From: an uncultured Muribaculaceae bacterium
GTDB taxonomy: Bacteria; Bacteroidota; Bacteroidia; Bacteroidales; Muribaculaceae
Assembly: GCA_910585755.1 (NCBI GenBank)
Contig: CAJUFH010000022.1
Coordinates: 1 to 39,737, forward strand
Length of the DNA stretch: 39,737 bases
Direction: 5' to 3'
Shown here: piece after piece, positions 32,194-39,737 of the stretch
How the letters are laid out: each line of letters opens with the position of its first letter
Numbering within the stretch: the stretch's first letter is position 1
Made by a program: the position numbers and the translations under genes
Notes under the pieces: generated by a model
Database searches by the model: none
The model's input: only the letters and a program-made list of their open reading frames with translations
Told to the model about the DNA's origin: nothing

Positions 32194-33319
32194 CAGGGAG
32201 CCGGTAATCAGCGTAGGGCTGCTCACGGCTCCGAAAATCGAGAGCCGGACCCTCCCCGACGGTACTTTCGAGATTGAGAATGTCAAAATAGGTATCGGCT
32301 TCCACTGGGAGCGCCGCGAGCGCCAGCGCTTCGCCGGGAACCTCCGAGTGATACGCGACGGGCTTATGGAGGTGGCGGTCAACGACATCCCCCTGGAGGA
32401 GTATCTCAAAAGCGTTATCTCCTCGGAAATGAACGCCGACGCGTCGGAAGCGCTTCTCAAGGCCCATGCGGTAGTATCGCGCTCCTGGCTCCTGGCCAAC
32501 ATACGGAAGGAGGGGGACTCGGCTTACGCCTCGCCTCAGTACAGCGCGGGGAAGCCGGGGGAAGAGGAGGAGTGCGTCCGCTGGTACGACCGGGAGGACC
32601 ACCGTCTCTTCGACGTCTGCGCCGACGACCACTGTCAGCGCTACCAGGGGCTGGCGAGGCAGACGAATCCTACCGCCGCGAGAGCCGTCGGGGAGACCCG
32701 CGGCGAGGTGCTGACCTTCGACGGGGCGATTTGCGACACCCGTTTCTCGAAATGCTGCGGCGGAAGGTCGGAGCTGTTCGAGAACTGCTGGGAGCCGGTC
32801 GCGCACCCCTACCTTACCTCCGTGGCCGACAACGCCGGGCCCGGAGAGAGGGATTTCTGCGACACGGACAATGCGGAGATTCTGCGGCAGGTGCTCAACA
32901 GCTACGACCGCGAGACCCCCGACTTCTACCGCTGGGAGGTCAGCTACTCCCCGGGGGAGCTGTCGGCGCTTCTGCGGCGCAAAACCGGAGTCGATTTCGG
33001 CGACATAAAGGCGCTCGAACCGCTCGAGCGCGGACTTTCGGGCCGCATTATCCGTCTGCGGGTCAGCGGCTCGCGGCGAACGATGGTAATCGGCAAGGAG
33101 CTCGAGATACGCCGGGCGCTGTCGGAGAGCCATCTTTACAGCTCGGCTTTCGACGCATCGGCTGAGAACGGGCTGTGGGTGCTCCGGGGCCGCGGGTGGG
33201 GCCACGGGGTCGGGATGTGCCAGATCGGCGCCGCCGTCATGGGCGCGAAGGGGTACGACTACCGCCAGATTCTCGCCCATTATTTTCCTAACGCTTCTCT
33301 TACAAAGATTTATGAGTGA
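32180..33319 (+). CDS. SpoIID/LytB-type lytic transglycosylase-like protein without visible signal peptide
   Basis: A 379-aa protein of the SpoIID/LytB family, whose known members cut peptidoglycan glycan chains as lytic transglycosylases. Core features are YLKSVISSEMNADASEALLKAHAVVSR split here as LEEYLKSVISSEM with catalytic Glu83, the Cys/His zinc-like motif DVCADDHCQRY (Cys147, His151, Cys152), TRFSKCCGGRSE, and HGVGMCQIGAAVMG near the end. The N-terminus (MRSCDREPVISVGLL) shows no hydrophobic export signal, unlike spore and sporulation-linked members. The gene overlaps DUF4922 by 14 bases and the AmpG-like gene by 8 bases. If the start is right it would act in the cytoplasm on imported muropeptides; a different export route is the alternative. 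Confidence 0.85.
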   Translation: MRSCDREPVISVGLLTAPKIESRTLPDGTFEIENVKIGIGFHWERRERQRFAGNLRVIRDGLMEVAVNDIPLEEYLKSVISSEMNADASEALLKAHAVVSRSWLLANIRKEGDSAYASPQYSAGKPGEEEECVRWYDREDHRLFDVCADDHCQRYQGLARQTNPTAARAVGETRGEVLTFDGAICDTRFSKCCGGRSELFENCWEPVAHPYLTSVADNAGPGERDFCDTDNAEILRQVLNSYDRETPDFYRWEVSYSPGELSALLRRKTGVDFGDIKALEPLERGLSGRIIRLRVSGSRRTMVIGKELEIRRALSESHLYSSAFDASAENGLWVLRGRGWGHGVGMCQIGAAVMGAKGYDYRQILAHYFPNASLTKIYE

Positions 33320-34592
33320 CAGCAAATCCCCTTGGTGGTGGGTCCCCTCGCTGTATTTCGCCGAGGGGCTGCCCTACATGGCTGTGATGACGATTTCCAC
33401 CATAATGTACAAATGCCTGGGAATCAGTAATACGGAGCTGGCGTTCTATACGGCGTGGCTCTACCTGCCGTGGGTGATAAAGCCGTTCTGGAGCCCGTTC
33501 GTTGATATTCTGCGCACTAAGCGGTGGTGGGTCGTCGCGATGGAGTGGACGATCGGGGCGGCAATGGCCGGAATAGCCTTCGCCCTTCCAGCGTCGGGAT
33601 TCTTCCAACTGACGCTCTGCGTTTTCTGGCTTATGGCGTTCGCGTCGGCGACCCACGACATCGCGGCTGACGGATTCTACATGCTTGGTCTTTCGGAACA
33701 CCGACAGAGCTATTTCGTCGGAATCCGCTCCCTCTTCTACCGCTGCTCGATGATCGTCGGGCAGGGGGGACTGGTAGTGCTCGCGGCCCTGGTCGGGAAG
33801 CGCGGCGGGAGCGAGGTTGTCGGGTGGATGATGGTTTTCGCCATCCTTTCCGCCTTCTTCTTCCTGGCGGCGCTCTACCATTCGAGCGTGCTGCCCCGTC
33901 CGGCGGCCGACCGCGACCGCCAGCCCCGCGGAGCCGCGGAGGTGGCCAGGGAGTTCGTCGAGACCTTCGCGGCGTTCTTCCGGAAGAAGGGGATTCTGGC
34001 GGCGCTGCTGTTCATGCTGCTCTACCGCCTGCCGGAGGCGCAGCTCGTCAAAATGATTTCCCCCTTCCTGCTCGACTCGGCGGAAGCCGGTGGCCTGGGG
34101 CTTACTGCTGACCAGGTTGGGCTTGTCTACGGGACAATCGGGGTGCTCGGACTGATTGTCGGGGGGATTGTCGGGGGCCTGGTAGCGGCGCGCGACGGAC
34201 TGCGCCACTGGCTCCACCCTATGGCGTGGAGTATGTCGCTCACCTGCCTGACGTTTGTCTATCTCGCCGCGGCGAGGCCGGCGGAGCTGTGGCAGGTCTA
34301 CGCCTGCGTGTTCGTCGAACAGCTCGGCTACGGCTTCGGGTTCACGGCTTACATGCTCTACCTGCTCTATTTCTCGGCCGGACGTTTCTCGACGGCCCAT
34401 TATTCGATATGCACCGGGTTCATGGCCCTGGGGATGATGCTCCCGGGAATGGCAGCAGGATGGATTGTCGACACGTTCGGCTATCTTGACTTCTTCTTAT
34501 GGACTATGGGATGCTGCGTTGCGACCATCGGGGTTTGCTATCTCGTGAAGGTCAACCCTGCGTTCGGACGAAAGGAAAAGGGGGCACGCTGA
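33312..34592 (+). CDS. ampG: AmpG-like muropeptide permease (MFS)
   Basis: A 426-aa major-facilitator permease with about 12 membrane helices. The N-terminus (SPWWWVPSLYFAEGLPYMAVMTISTIMYK) and the loop WVIKPFWSPFVDILRTKRWWVV fit the AmpG family, which imports anhydromuropeptides (GlcNAc-anhMurNAc-peptides) across the inner membrane for cell-wall recycling. The charged loop FVETFAAFFRKKG and the helix IGVLGLIVGGIVGGLVAARDGL also fit. It overlaps the SpoIID-like gene by 8 bases and the kinase by 1 base (TGATG). In this context, its import function agrees with its hydrolase and kinase neighbours. Confidence 0.87.
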   Translation: MSDSKSPWWWVPSLYFAEGLPYMAVMTISTIMYKCLGISNTELAFYTAWLYLPWVIKPFWSPFVDILRTKRWWVVAMEWTIGAAMAGIAFALPASGFFQLTLCVFWLMAFASATHDIAADGFYMLGLSEHRQSYFVGIRSLFYRCSMIVGQGGLVVLAALVGKRGGSEVVGWMMVFAILSAFFFLAALYHSSVLPRPAADRDRQPRGAAEVAREFVETFAAFFRKKGILAALLFMLLYRLPEAQLVKMISPFLLDSAEAGGLGLTADQVGLVYGTIGVLGLIVGGIVGGLVAARDGLRHWLHPMAWSMSLTCLTFVYLAAARPAELWQVYACVFVEQLGYGFGFTAYMLYLLYFSAGRFSTAHYSICTGFMALGMMLPGMAAGWIVDTFGYLDFFLWTMGCCVATIGVCYLVKVNPAFGRKEKGAR

Positions 34593-35416
34593 TGAAGGAT
34601 ATACTTGTTGCCGACTGCGGCTCTACGAAATGCGCCTGGGCTCTGCTGCGGGCCGACGGCTCGGAAGAGCGGTTCGTAACGACGGGGGTCAACCCGGCGG
34701 TAACGGATTCGGAGGTAGTCGAATCGCTTCTCCGCGAGGGGCTTGCCGGGAGAGGCGGGGATGCCGGAAAGGTGTTTTTCTACGGTGCGGGGTGCGCCGG
34801 AGAGGGCGCGCGGCGTATGGAGGAGGTTCTCGCTAAGCTCTTTCCTGCGGCGGAGACCGAGGTCAGTTCCGACCTGTCAGGAGCGGCGCGGGCATTGTTC
34901 GGGGACGGAGAGGGGATTGCATGCATCCTCGGCACCGGCTCCAACTCGGGATATTACGACGGGAGGAAGATTGTGAGGAACGTCAGGCCGATGGGCTTCA
35001 TCCTCGGCGACGAAGGCTCCGGGGCCTCGATTGGCAGAATCGTGCTGAACCAGTATTACAAGGGCTGGCTCGACGAGTCTACGCGCCGCGACTTCGAGCG
35101 GGAGTTCCCGACGCTGACCTACGACGAGGTAATCCGCCGGGTCTATCGCGAGCCGGGTGCCAACCGATTCCTCGCGTCGTTCGCGCCGTTCGCGGCGGCC
35201 CATATGGGCGACCCCCGGCTCGCCGAAAGGGTAGGGGAGGGGTTCGCCGCCTTCTTCCGCGAATCGCTGGCGGCATATCCCGCCGACCTGCCGGTAGGGT
35301 TCGTCGGCTCGCTTGCCAAGGCATTCGAGCCGCTTCTGCGGGAGCTGCTTGGCGGTCGGTCGGCAAGGTTCCTGGCCGCGCCCCTCGAGGCGCTCGCCGC
35401 CTACCACCGGCGTTGA
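34592..35416 (+). CDS. BadF/BadG-type ATPase: probable amino-sugar kinase (GlcNAc/MurNAc kinase-like)
   Basis: A 274-aa ASKHA-fold kinase of the BadF/BadG/BcrA/BcrD family. The start at 34592 overlaps the ampG stop (TGATG); the frame upstream is shadow sequence. Motifs are the phosphate-1 loop VADCGSTKCAWALL (residues 5-18), the VSSDLSGAARALF connect block with the catalytic Asp, phosphate-2 ACILGTGSNSGYYDG, and ILGDEGSGASIG. The Bacteroidetes relatives include MurK-type kinases of N-acetylglucosamine and N-acetylmuramic acid, which feed amino sugars released from muropeptides back to metabolism. Substrate is inferred from family and from the adjacent ampG. No MurQ etherase, AmpD or NagZ is in the window. 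Confidence 0.83.
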   Translation: MKDILVADCGSTKCAWALLRADGSEERFVTTGVNPAVTDSEVVESLLREGLAGRGGDAGKVFFYGAGCAGEGARRMEEVLAKLFPAAETEVSSDLSGAARALFGDGEGIACILGTGSNSGYYDGRKIVRNVRPMGFILGDEGSGASIGRIVLNQYYKGWLDESTRRDFEREFPTLTYDEVIRRVYREPGANRFLASFAPFAAAHMGDPRLAERVGEGFAAFFRESLAAYPADLPVGFVGSLAKAFEPLLRELLGGRSARFLAAPLEALAAYHRR

Positions 35417-35455
35417 GGCGGGTTTGCGCGGGTCTTGACGGCGGGTTTGCGCGGG
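35417..35455 (+). repeat. Exact 16-base direct repeat upstream of ruvB
   Basis: GGCGGGTTTGCGCGGG occurs at 35417-35432 and 35440-35455, separated by 7 bases, so the centre-to-centre distance is 23 bases, about two helical turns. It starts right after the kinase stop and ends about 15 bases before a TATTTTCG box (35470-35477), a -7-like sequence for ruvB. It could be an operator, or a chance tandem duplication. Confidence 0.6.
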
Positions 35456-35481
35456 ATGAAATAATTGCGTATTTTCGCGGT

Positions 35482-36513
35482 ATGCGAGACGAAGATCCTG
35501 ACTACGACATACGGAACGCCGCCGTCCAAGGGGACAGCGACCTGGAGCGCGCGCTGCGCCCGGGGCGCTTCGAGGCGTTCGCCGGGCAGGAGAAGATCGT
35601 GGAGAACCTGAAAGTGTTCGTGGCCGCTGCGCGCATGCGCGGCGAGGCGCTCGACCATCTGCTGCTCCACGGCCCTCCAGGCCTGGGAAAAACCACCCTT
35701 TCGGCGATTATCGCCAACGAGTTGGGGGTGGGCTTCAAGGTTACATCCGGCCCGGTGCTCGACAAGCCGGGCGACCTGGCGGGGATTCTGACCTCGCTGG
35801 AGGAGAACGACGTGCTGTTTATCGACGAAATCCACCGCCTCAGCCCTGTCGTCGAGGAGTATCTCTACTCGGCGATGGAGGACTACCGCATCGACATCAT
35901 GATCGACAAGGGGCCCGGCGCGAGGTCGGTGCAGCTTACCCTCTCCCCCTTCACGCTCGTCGGGGCCACCACCCGCAGCGGTCTGCTGACCTCCCCCCTC
36001 CGCGCCCGTTTCGGCATCAACTGCCACCTGGAATACTACGACCACGAGGTGCTGGAGCGCATCATCCTGCGTTCGGCGGGGCTGTTGGGAGTGAGATGCA
36101 CCGGGGAGGCGGCCCACGAAATCGCCATGCGCTCGCGCGGGACACCCCGTATCGCCAACGGCCTTCTGCGCCGCGTGCGCGACTTCGCCCAGGTGAAGGG
36201 TTCGGGAGCGATAGACCCCGAAATCGCCCGCTACGCCCTGGAGGCGCTGAACATCGACCGCTACGGTCTGGACGAGATTGACAACAAGATTCTCTCGACG
36301 ATGATCCACAAGTTCAAGGGTGGGCCCGTCGGACTTTCGACAATCGCGACAGCCCTCGGAGAGGACCCCGGGACGATCGAGGAGGTCTATGAGCCGTTCC
36401 TGATCAAGGAGGGGTTCATCAAGCGCACGCCCCGCGGCCGCGAGGTGACCGACCTGGCGTGGATGCACCTCGGAATCTCCCGCCCCCTTTCCTCCTCTTC
36501 CCTTTTTGATTGA
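35482..36513 (+). CDS. ruvB: Holliday junction branch migration ATPase RuvB
   Basis: A 343-aa AAA+ motor that, with RuvA, drives branch migration. The ATG at 35482 gives a normal RuvB length; the open frame extending upstream overlaps the kinase gene and is rejected. Landmarks are LRPGRFEAFAGQEKIVENL, Walker A LLLHGPPGLGKTTLS, Walker B DVLFIDEIHRLSPVVEEYLYSAMED, GATTRSGLLTSPLRARFGI (arginine finger and sensor), and the winged-helix domain GPVGLSTIATALGEDPGTIEEVYEPFL...RGREVTDLA. The gene is separated from the flippase gene by only 6 bases, so both are probably co-transcribed. A near-match -7 box TATTTTCG is at 35470-35477. Confidence 0.96.
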   Translation: MRDEDPDYDIRNAAVQGDSDLERALRPGRFEAFAGQEKIVENLKVFVAAARMRGEALDHLLLHGPPGLGKTTLSAIIANELGVGFKVTSGPVLDKPGDLAGILTSLEENDVLFIDEIHRLSPVVEEYLYSAMEDYRIDIMIDKGPGARSVQLTLSPFTLVGATTRSGLLTSPLRARFGINCHLEYYDHEVLERIILRSAGLLGVRCTGEAAHEIAMRSRGTPRIANGLLRRVRDFAQVKGSGAIDPEIARYALEALNIDRYGLDEIDNKILSTMIHKFKGGPVGLSTIATALGEDPGTIEEVYEPFLIKEGFIKRTPRGREVTDLAWMHLGISRPLSSSSLFD

Positions 36514-36519
36514 ATAACA

Positions 36520-38004
36520 ATGGCTTCTGTAAAAAGTCTTTTCAAGGACACGGCGATTTACGGCGTGAGCAGTATCGTCGGGAGGTTCCTGAACTGGTGC
36601 CTCGTGCCGATGTACACCTACTGCTTCGCTGCGGCGGAGTACGGTATCGTCACGAATATCTACGCCTACGTCGCCCTGGCGCTCATAATCCTGACCTACG
36701 GCATGGAGACCGGTTTCTTCCGCTTCGCCAACCACGAGCGGTGGAAGAACCCCTCGCAGGTCTACACCACGACGCTCCTCTCCCTCGGTGCCAGCTCCGT
36801 GCTGTTCATCATCGCGGCGTGCGCCCTCTCCCCCTCGATAGCCCGAGCGCTCGACTGCGGCGACCATCCGTCGTTTATCTGGATGATGGCGGTCGCGGTC
36901 GGGGTCGACGCCTATACCTCGATTCCGTTCGCCTACCTGCGTTACAAGAAGCGCCCGGTGCGCTTCGCGACCCTGAAGCTCGCCAATATCGGGCTTAATA
37001 TCGGGCTTAACCTGTTTTTCATCCTGCTATGCCCCTGGCTGGCCGAAAACTGCCCCGGGACGGTCGACTGGTTTTACAACCCCTCCTTCGGAATCGGGTA
37101 CATCTTCCTTGCCAACCTGATCAGCTCGCTGGTGGTGCTCCTGCTGCTCGTGCCGGAGCTGACCGCCGAGCCGTACTCTTTTTCAGGGAAGCTGTGGCGC
37201 GAGATGATACGCTACTCGTTCCCCATCCTGGTAATCGGAATCGCCGGAATCATGAACCAGACAATCGACAAAATCCTTTACCCGCTGCTTGTTACCGACC
37301 GCGCGGCGGCGATGGAGGGGCTGGGAATCTACGGGGCGAACTACAAGATCGCGATTGTGATGGTGATGTTCACCCAGGCGTTCCGCTTTGCCTTCGAGCC
37401 GTTTATCTTCGCCCAGAACCGGGAGGCCGACAAGCGGGAGAGCAACGCGTCGTACCGCCGGGCGATGGACTGGTTCGTGATCGCGGGGCTGTTCATCTTC
37501 CTCGGGGTGATGTTCTACCTCCCGGTGCTCAAATACTTCATCTCCCCGGCCTATTTCTCCGGGCTGCGGGTGGTGCCGGTTATCATGATGGCGGAGCTGT
37601 TCTTCGGCGTCTTCTATAACCTGTCGCTCTGGTACAAGCTGACCGACAAGACGATATGGGGCACCTGGTTCTCGCTTTTCGGCCTGGCAGTGACGCTTGC
37701 GCTGAACATCCTGTTCGTGCCCCGCTACGGGTACATGGCCTGCGCCTGGGCGGCGTTAGCCTGCTACGGGTCGATGATGCTCGCGAGCTACTTCGTCGGG
37801 CAGGTCAAGCACCCCGTCGGCTACGACATACCCCGCATCCTGGGCTACTTCGCGGTCGCGATGGCCCTCTACTGGGTCTCCGTCGTCAGCGCTACCGGCA
37901 ACAACTTCGTCGACTTCGCCGCCCGTGCCGCCCTGCTGCTGGTCTACGGCGCCGTCGTATGGCGCGCCGAGCTGCGCCCGCGCCGGAAGCTCCCCGCGGC
38001 GTGA
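36520..38004 (+). CDS. Oligosaccharide flippase family protein (Wzx-like)
   Basis: A 494-aa integral membrane protein of the MOP (MATE/Wzx) exporter superfamily with about 12-14 membrane helices. The start MASVKSLFKDTAIYGVSSIVGRFLNWCLVPMYTYCF is characteristic of polysaccharide flippases: a short amphipathic start then SSIVGRFLNWCLVP. Downstream helices include YVALALIILTYGMETGFFRF, ILVIGIAGIMNQTIDKIL and the C-terminal pair around YFAVAMALYWVSVV. Such proteins flip lipid-linked sugars across the inner membrane. It follows ruvB at 6 bases, a lineage-conserved pairing without obvious functional link, and is near the glycosyltransferase cluster. The substrate is unknown. Confidence 0.85.
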   Translation: MASVKSLFKDTAIYGVSSIVGRFLNWCLVPMYTYCFAAAEYGIVTNIYAYVALALIILTYGMETGFFRFANHERWKNPSQVYTTTLLSLGASSVLFIIAACALSPSIARALDCGDHPSFIWMMAVAVGVDAYTSIPFAYLRYKKRPVRFATLKLANIGLNIGLNLFFILLCPWLAENCPGTVDWFYNPSFGIGYIFLANLISSLVVLLLLVPELTAEPYSFSGKLWREMIRYSFPILVIGIAGIMNQTIDKILYPLLVTDRAAAMEGLGIYGANYKIAIVMVMFTQAFRFAFEPFIFAQNREADKRESNASYRRAMDWFVIAGLFIFLGVMFYLPVLKYFISPAYFSGLRVVPVIMMAELFFGVFYNLSLWYKLTDKTIWGTWFSLFGLAVTLALNILFVPRYGYMACAWAALACYGSMMLASYFVGQVKHPVGYDIPRILGYFAVAMALYWVSVVSATGNNFVDFAARAALLLVYGAVVWRAELRPRRKLPAA

Positions 38005-38027
38005 CGCGGCCCCCTTCCCCCGCTCCC

Positions 38028-38052
38028 CGTTGAGCCAAAGCAACGTTTTTTA
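38028..38052 (+). terminator. Short-stem terminator after the flippase gene
   Basis: CGTTG (38028-38032) pairs with CAACG (38041-38045) and six T follow. The stem is short but the U-tract is good. It probably ends the ruvB-flippase transcript before the enolase promoter. Confidence 0.5.
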
Positions 38053-38064
38053 ATTACTCTTATA

Positions 38065-38095
38065 TTGCTTTTTGGCGCGGAAATCACTAACTTTG
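38065..38095 (+). promoter_or_regulatory. Enolase promoter
   Basis: TTG at 38065-38067 and TAACTTTG at 38088-38095 are separated by 20 bases, a good Bacteroidetes -33/-7 promoter. An AT-rich leader of about 60 bases reaches the start codon at 38162 without a Shine-Dalgarno sequence. Confidence 0.7.
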
Positions 38096-38161
38096 CGCGC
38101 AAAATAAGGAAACATATCAAACAACCATAACTGCTCTAAAAAGCAACCATCTACAAAGATT

Positions 38162-39454
38162 ATGAAAATCGAAAAAATCATCGGTCGCGAAGTCCTCGAC
38201 TCGCGCGGCAACCCCACCGTTGAAGTTGACGTGATTCTTGAAAGCGGCGCACGCGGCCGCGCTTCCGTTCCCTCCGGCGCTTCTACCGGCGTGAACGAGG
38301 CCCTCGAACTCCGCGACGGCGACAAGAACCGCTACATGGGCAAGGGTGTCCTCAAGGCTGTGGCCAACGTGAACGGCCCCATCGCCGACGCCCTCAAGGG
38401 CATGAGCGCCCTCGACCAGATCGCCATCGACGAGACCATGCTCAAACTCGACGGTACCGACACCAAGTCGAACCTCGGCGCTAACGCCATCCTCGGCGTT
38501 TCCCTCGCCGTTGCCAAGGCCGCTGCCGACTACCTCGACCTCCCCCTCTACAAATATATCGGCGGATGCAACACCTACTGCCTCCCCGTGCCGATGATGA
38601 ACATCATCAACGGCGGCGCTCACTCCGACGCCCCCATCTGCTTCCAGGAGTTCATGATCCGTCCCATCGGCGCCGCTTCCTTCCACGAAGGTATCCGCAT
38701 GGGCACCGAGGTGTTCCACAACCTTAAGAAGGTCCTCAAGGAGCGCAACCTCTCGACCGCTGTCGGCGACGAAGGCGGCTTCGCCCCCAACCTCGACGGC
38801 ACCGAGGACGCTCTCCAGGTTATCATCAAGGCTATCGAGCTCGCTGGCTACGTTCCCGGTAAGGACGTTACCATCGGCCTCGACTGCGCTTCCTCCGAGT
38901 TCTACAAGGACGGCGTTTACGACTACACCTGGAAGCAGGGCGAAAACGCTCCCAAGCTCACCTCCGAGCAGCAGGCACAATTCCTCAAGGACCTCGTTGA
39001 GAAATACCCCATCGACTCCATCGAGGACGGTATGGCCGAAAACGACTGGGAAGGCTGGAAGATTCTGACCGACCTGATCGGCAACCGCTGCCAGCTCGTC
39101 GGCGACGACCTCTTCGTTACCAACGTCAAGTACCTCCAGCGCGGTATCAACGAAGGATGCGCTAACTCCATCCTCGTGAAGGTTAACCAGATCGGCTCCC
39201 TGACCGAGACCCTCCGCGCCGTTGAACTCGCGCAGCGCAACGGCTACACCGCCGTTATCTCCCACCGTTCCGGCGAAACCGAGGACGCTACCATCGCCGA
39301 CATCGCCGTGGCTACCAACGCCGGGCAGATCAAGACCGGTTCCGCTTCCCGTTCCGACCGCATGGCCAAGTACAACCAGCTCCTCCGCATCGAGGAAGAG
39401 CTCGGCGCTGCCGCCGCTTACGGCTACGGCAAGAAGACCAAGCGTCCCGAATAA
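38162..39454 (+). CDS. eno: Enolase
   Basis: A 430-aa glycolytic enzyme interconverting 2-phosphoglycerate and phosphoenolpyruvate. It has IIGREVLDSRGNPTVEVDV, the SGASTG loop (ASVPSGASTGVNEALELRD), metal-binding Asp/Glu in GLDCASSEFYKDG and DSIEDGMAENDWEGW, QLVGDDLFVTN, catalytic Lys in ILVKVNQIGSLTE, and the signature AVISHRSGETEDATIADIAVA. Length is standard. Its codon use is strongly skewed to GCT/GGC/CTC and differs from the neighbours, which fits high expression. It has its own promoter and terminator, so it is a single-gene unit. Confidence 0.98.
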   Translation: MKIEKIIGREVLDSRGNPTVEVDVILESGARGRASVPSGASTGVNEALELRDGDKNRYMGKGVLKAVANVNGPIADALKGMSALDQIAIDETMLKLDGTDTKSNLGANAILGVSLAVAKAAADYLDLPLYKYIGGCNTYCLPVPMMNIINGGAHSDAPICFQEFMIRPIGAASFHEGIRMGTEVFHNLKKVLKERNLSTAVGDEGGFAPNLDGTEDALQVIIKAIELAGYVPGKDVTIGLDCASSEFYKDGVYDYTWKQGENAPKLTSEQQAQFLKDLVEKYPIDSIEDGMAENDWEGWKILTDLIGNRCQLVGDDLFVTNVKYLQRGINEGCANSILVKVNQIGSLTETLRAVELAQRNGYTAVISHRSGETEDATIADIAVATNAGQIKTGSASRSDRMAKYNQLLRIEEELGAAAAYGYGKKTKRPE

Positions 39455-39507
39455 TCCCCTTCCAAGGAAATACCCTCCTGTAACAAGGAAATACTATCCT
39501 ATAAATA

Positions 39508-39536
39508 GAAAAGCGCGCCCCTCCGGCGCGCTTTTC
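39508..39536 (+). terminator. Enolase terminator
   Basis: GAAAAGCGCGCC (39508-39519) and GGCGCGCTTTTC (39525-39536) pair perfectly around CCTCC-type loop bases, giving a strong stem with a T-rich 3' arm. A TTTATATAAA tract follows. Just upstream is a small direct repeat, AAGGAAATAC (39465-39474 and 39485-39494). Confidence 0.8.
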
Positions 39537-39574
39537 CTTTATATAAAGGCCGCTTTTTCTCCGCCCTGTACTGT

Positions 39575-39596
39575 GGCGAGCCGTAAGGCGAGCAAT
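39575..39596 (+). repeat. GCGAGC-type interspersed repeat
   Basis: TGTGGCGAGCCGTAAGGCGA, then GC, matches the copy inside ribF (20924-20945) in 21 of 22 bases and is related to the 40-base repeat. It lies in the spacer downstream of enolase, followed by two further small hairpins, GCCTG-CCGT-CAGGC (39617-39630) and GCCC-GAAA-GGGC (39640-39651). Confidence 0.6.
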
Positions 39597-39653
39597 CCCC
39601 TCCCTGCTCCCGCTCTGCCTGCCGTCAGGCTCTTTTCAGGCCCGAAAGGGCAT

Positions 39654-39689
39654 AAAAAAACGAGGAGCTACTATCACAGCAGCTTCTCG
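39654..39689 (-). terminator. Minus-strand terminator at the right edge
   Basis: CGAG-G-AGCT (39661-39669) pairs with AGCT-T-CTCG (39681-39689), with a G-U pair and inner CT/AG pairs. On the minus strand seven T follow. It suggests a minus-strand gene just right of the window; a frame ending in TAG at 39692-39690 is open to the edge (15 codons, WFII before the stop), which is too little to call a gene. Confidence 0.5.
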
Positions 39690-39737
39690 CTAAATAATAA
39701 ACCAATCATTATCACATTTCTTGCAATGGAAAAAGTA

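Noticed and set aside
34921..35481. N-terminal extension of RuvB by about 187 codons
   Set aside because: It overlaps the kinase gene out of frame, is Arg/Pro-rich shadow sequence, and the ATG at 35482 gives the normal RuvB length.
38117..39265. A 382-codon minus-strand frame opposite enolase
   Set aside because: It is Val/Gly/Glu-rich shadow sequence caused by the strong codon bias of eno.

Overview
Organism. The window reads as a high-GC member of the Bacteroidales. The pointers are promoter boxes of the Bacteroidetes type (TAnnTTTG, several with a TTG or TTTG about 20 bases upstream), few Shine-Dalgarno sequences, a Tricorn-like S41 protease, DUF4369 and DUF4922 proteins, the gene order sigma54 activator-lptE-TPR protein-secG, and a short C-terminal 'YDLQGR...GRLYIRDGK' tail on a secreted glycosidase of the kind common in Prevotella, Bacteroides and Muribaculaceae. 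I cannot name the genus. The genes look chromosomal and mostly housekeeping; I see no plasmid, prophage or CRISPR genes and no tRNA or rRNA gene.  Layout. 1-508 is gene-free, with two strong hairpin terminators and stacked repeats. 509-6223 (minus) is an apparent operon rel (ppGpp synthase/hydrolase) - pgpH-like (c-di-AMP phosphodiesterase) - rsmF-like (rRNA m5C methyltransferase) with 6-base gaps. A secreted endonuclease/exonuclease/phosphatase-fold protein (minus) is divergent from a tight plus-strand trio: Tricorn-like protease, SGNH hydrolase, small predicted barrel protein. 12317-13207 is a PlsC-like acyltransferase. 13303-16287 is the envelope/secretion set: sigma54 activator, LptE, TPR protein, SecG. 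Then come a DUF4369 lipoprotein, a GH105-like glycoside hydrolase and ComM/YifB. 20666-25653 (minus) is a seven-gene run folB-trmB-mrp-aroQ-O-methyltransferase-HAD phosphatase-ribF. 26002-35416 (plus) is a compact cell-envelope cluster: membrane glycosyltransferase, amidase split by a golvesin-like insert, two-domain glycosyltransferase, DUF4922 GalT/HIT-like protein, SpoIID/LytB protein, AmpG permease and BadF-type sugar kinase. ruvB and a flippase follow, then enolase with its own promoter and terminator.  What stands out. The 27-35 kb cluster looks like a coordinated muropeptide processing and recycling system; its SpoIID/LytB protein has no visible export signal, and a nucleotide-sugar phosphorylase-like protein is translationally coupled to it. 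A 172-base MITE-like palindrome sits in the leader of that cluster. The spacers hold a network of short interspersed repeats (a 40-base exact repeat, a 38-base inverted pair around the rel operon, GGTGAAR heptamers, and a GCGAGC-spacer-GCGAGC family), and some of these appear to have entered the coding sequences of ribF, rsmF, pgpH and the Tricorn-like gene.
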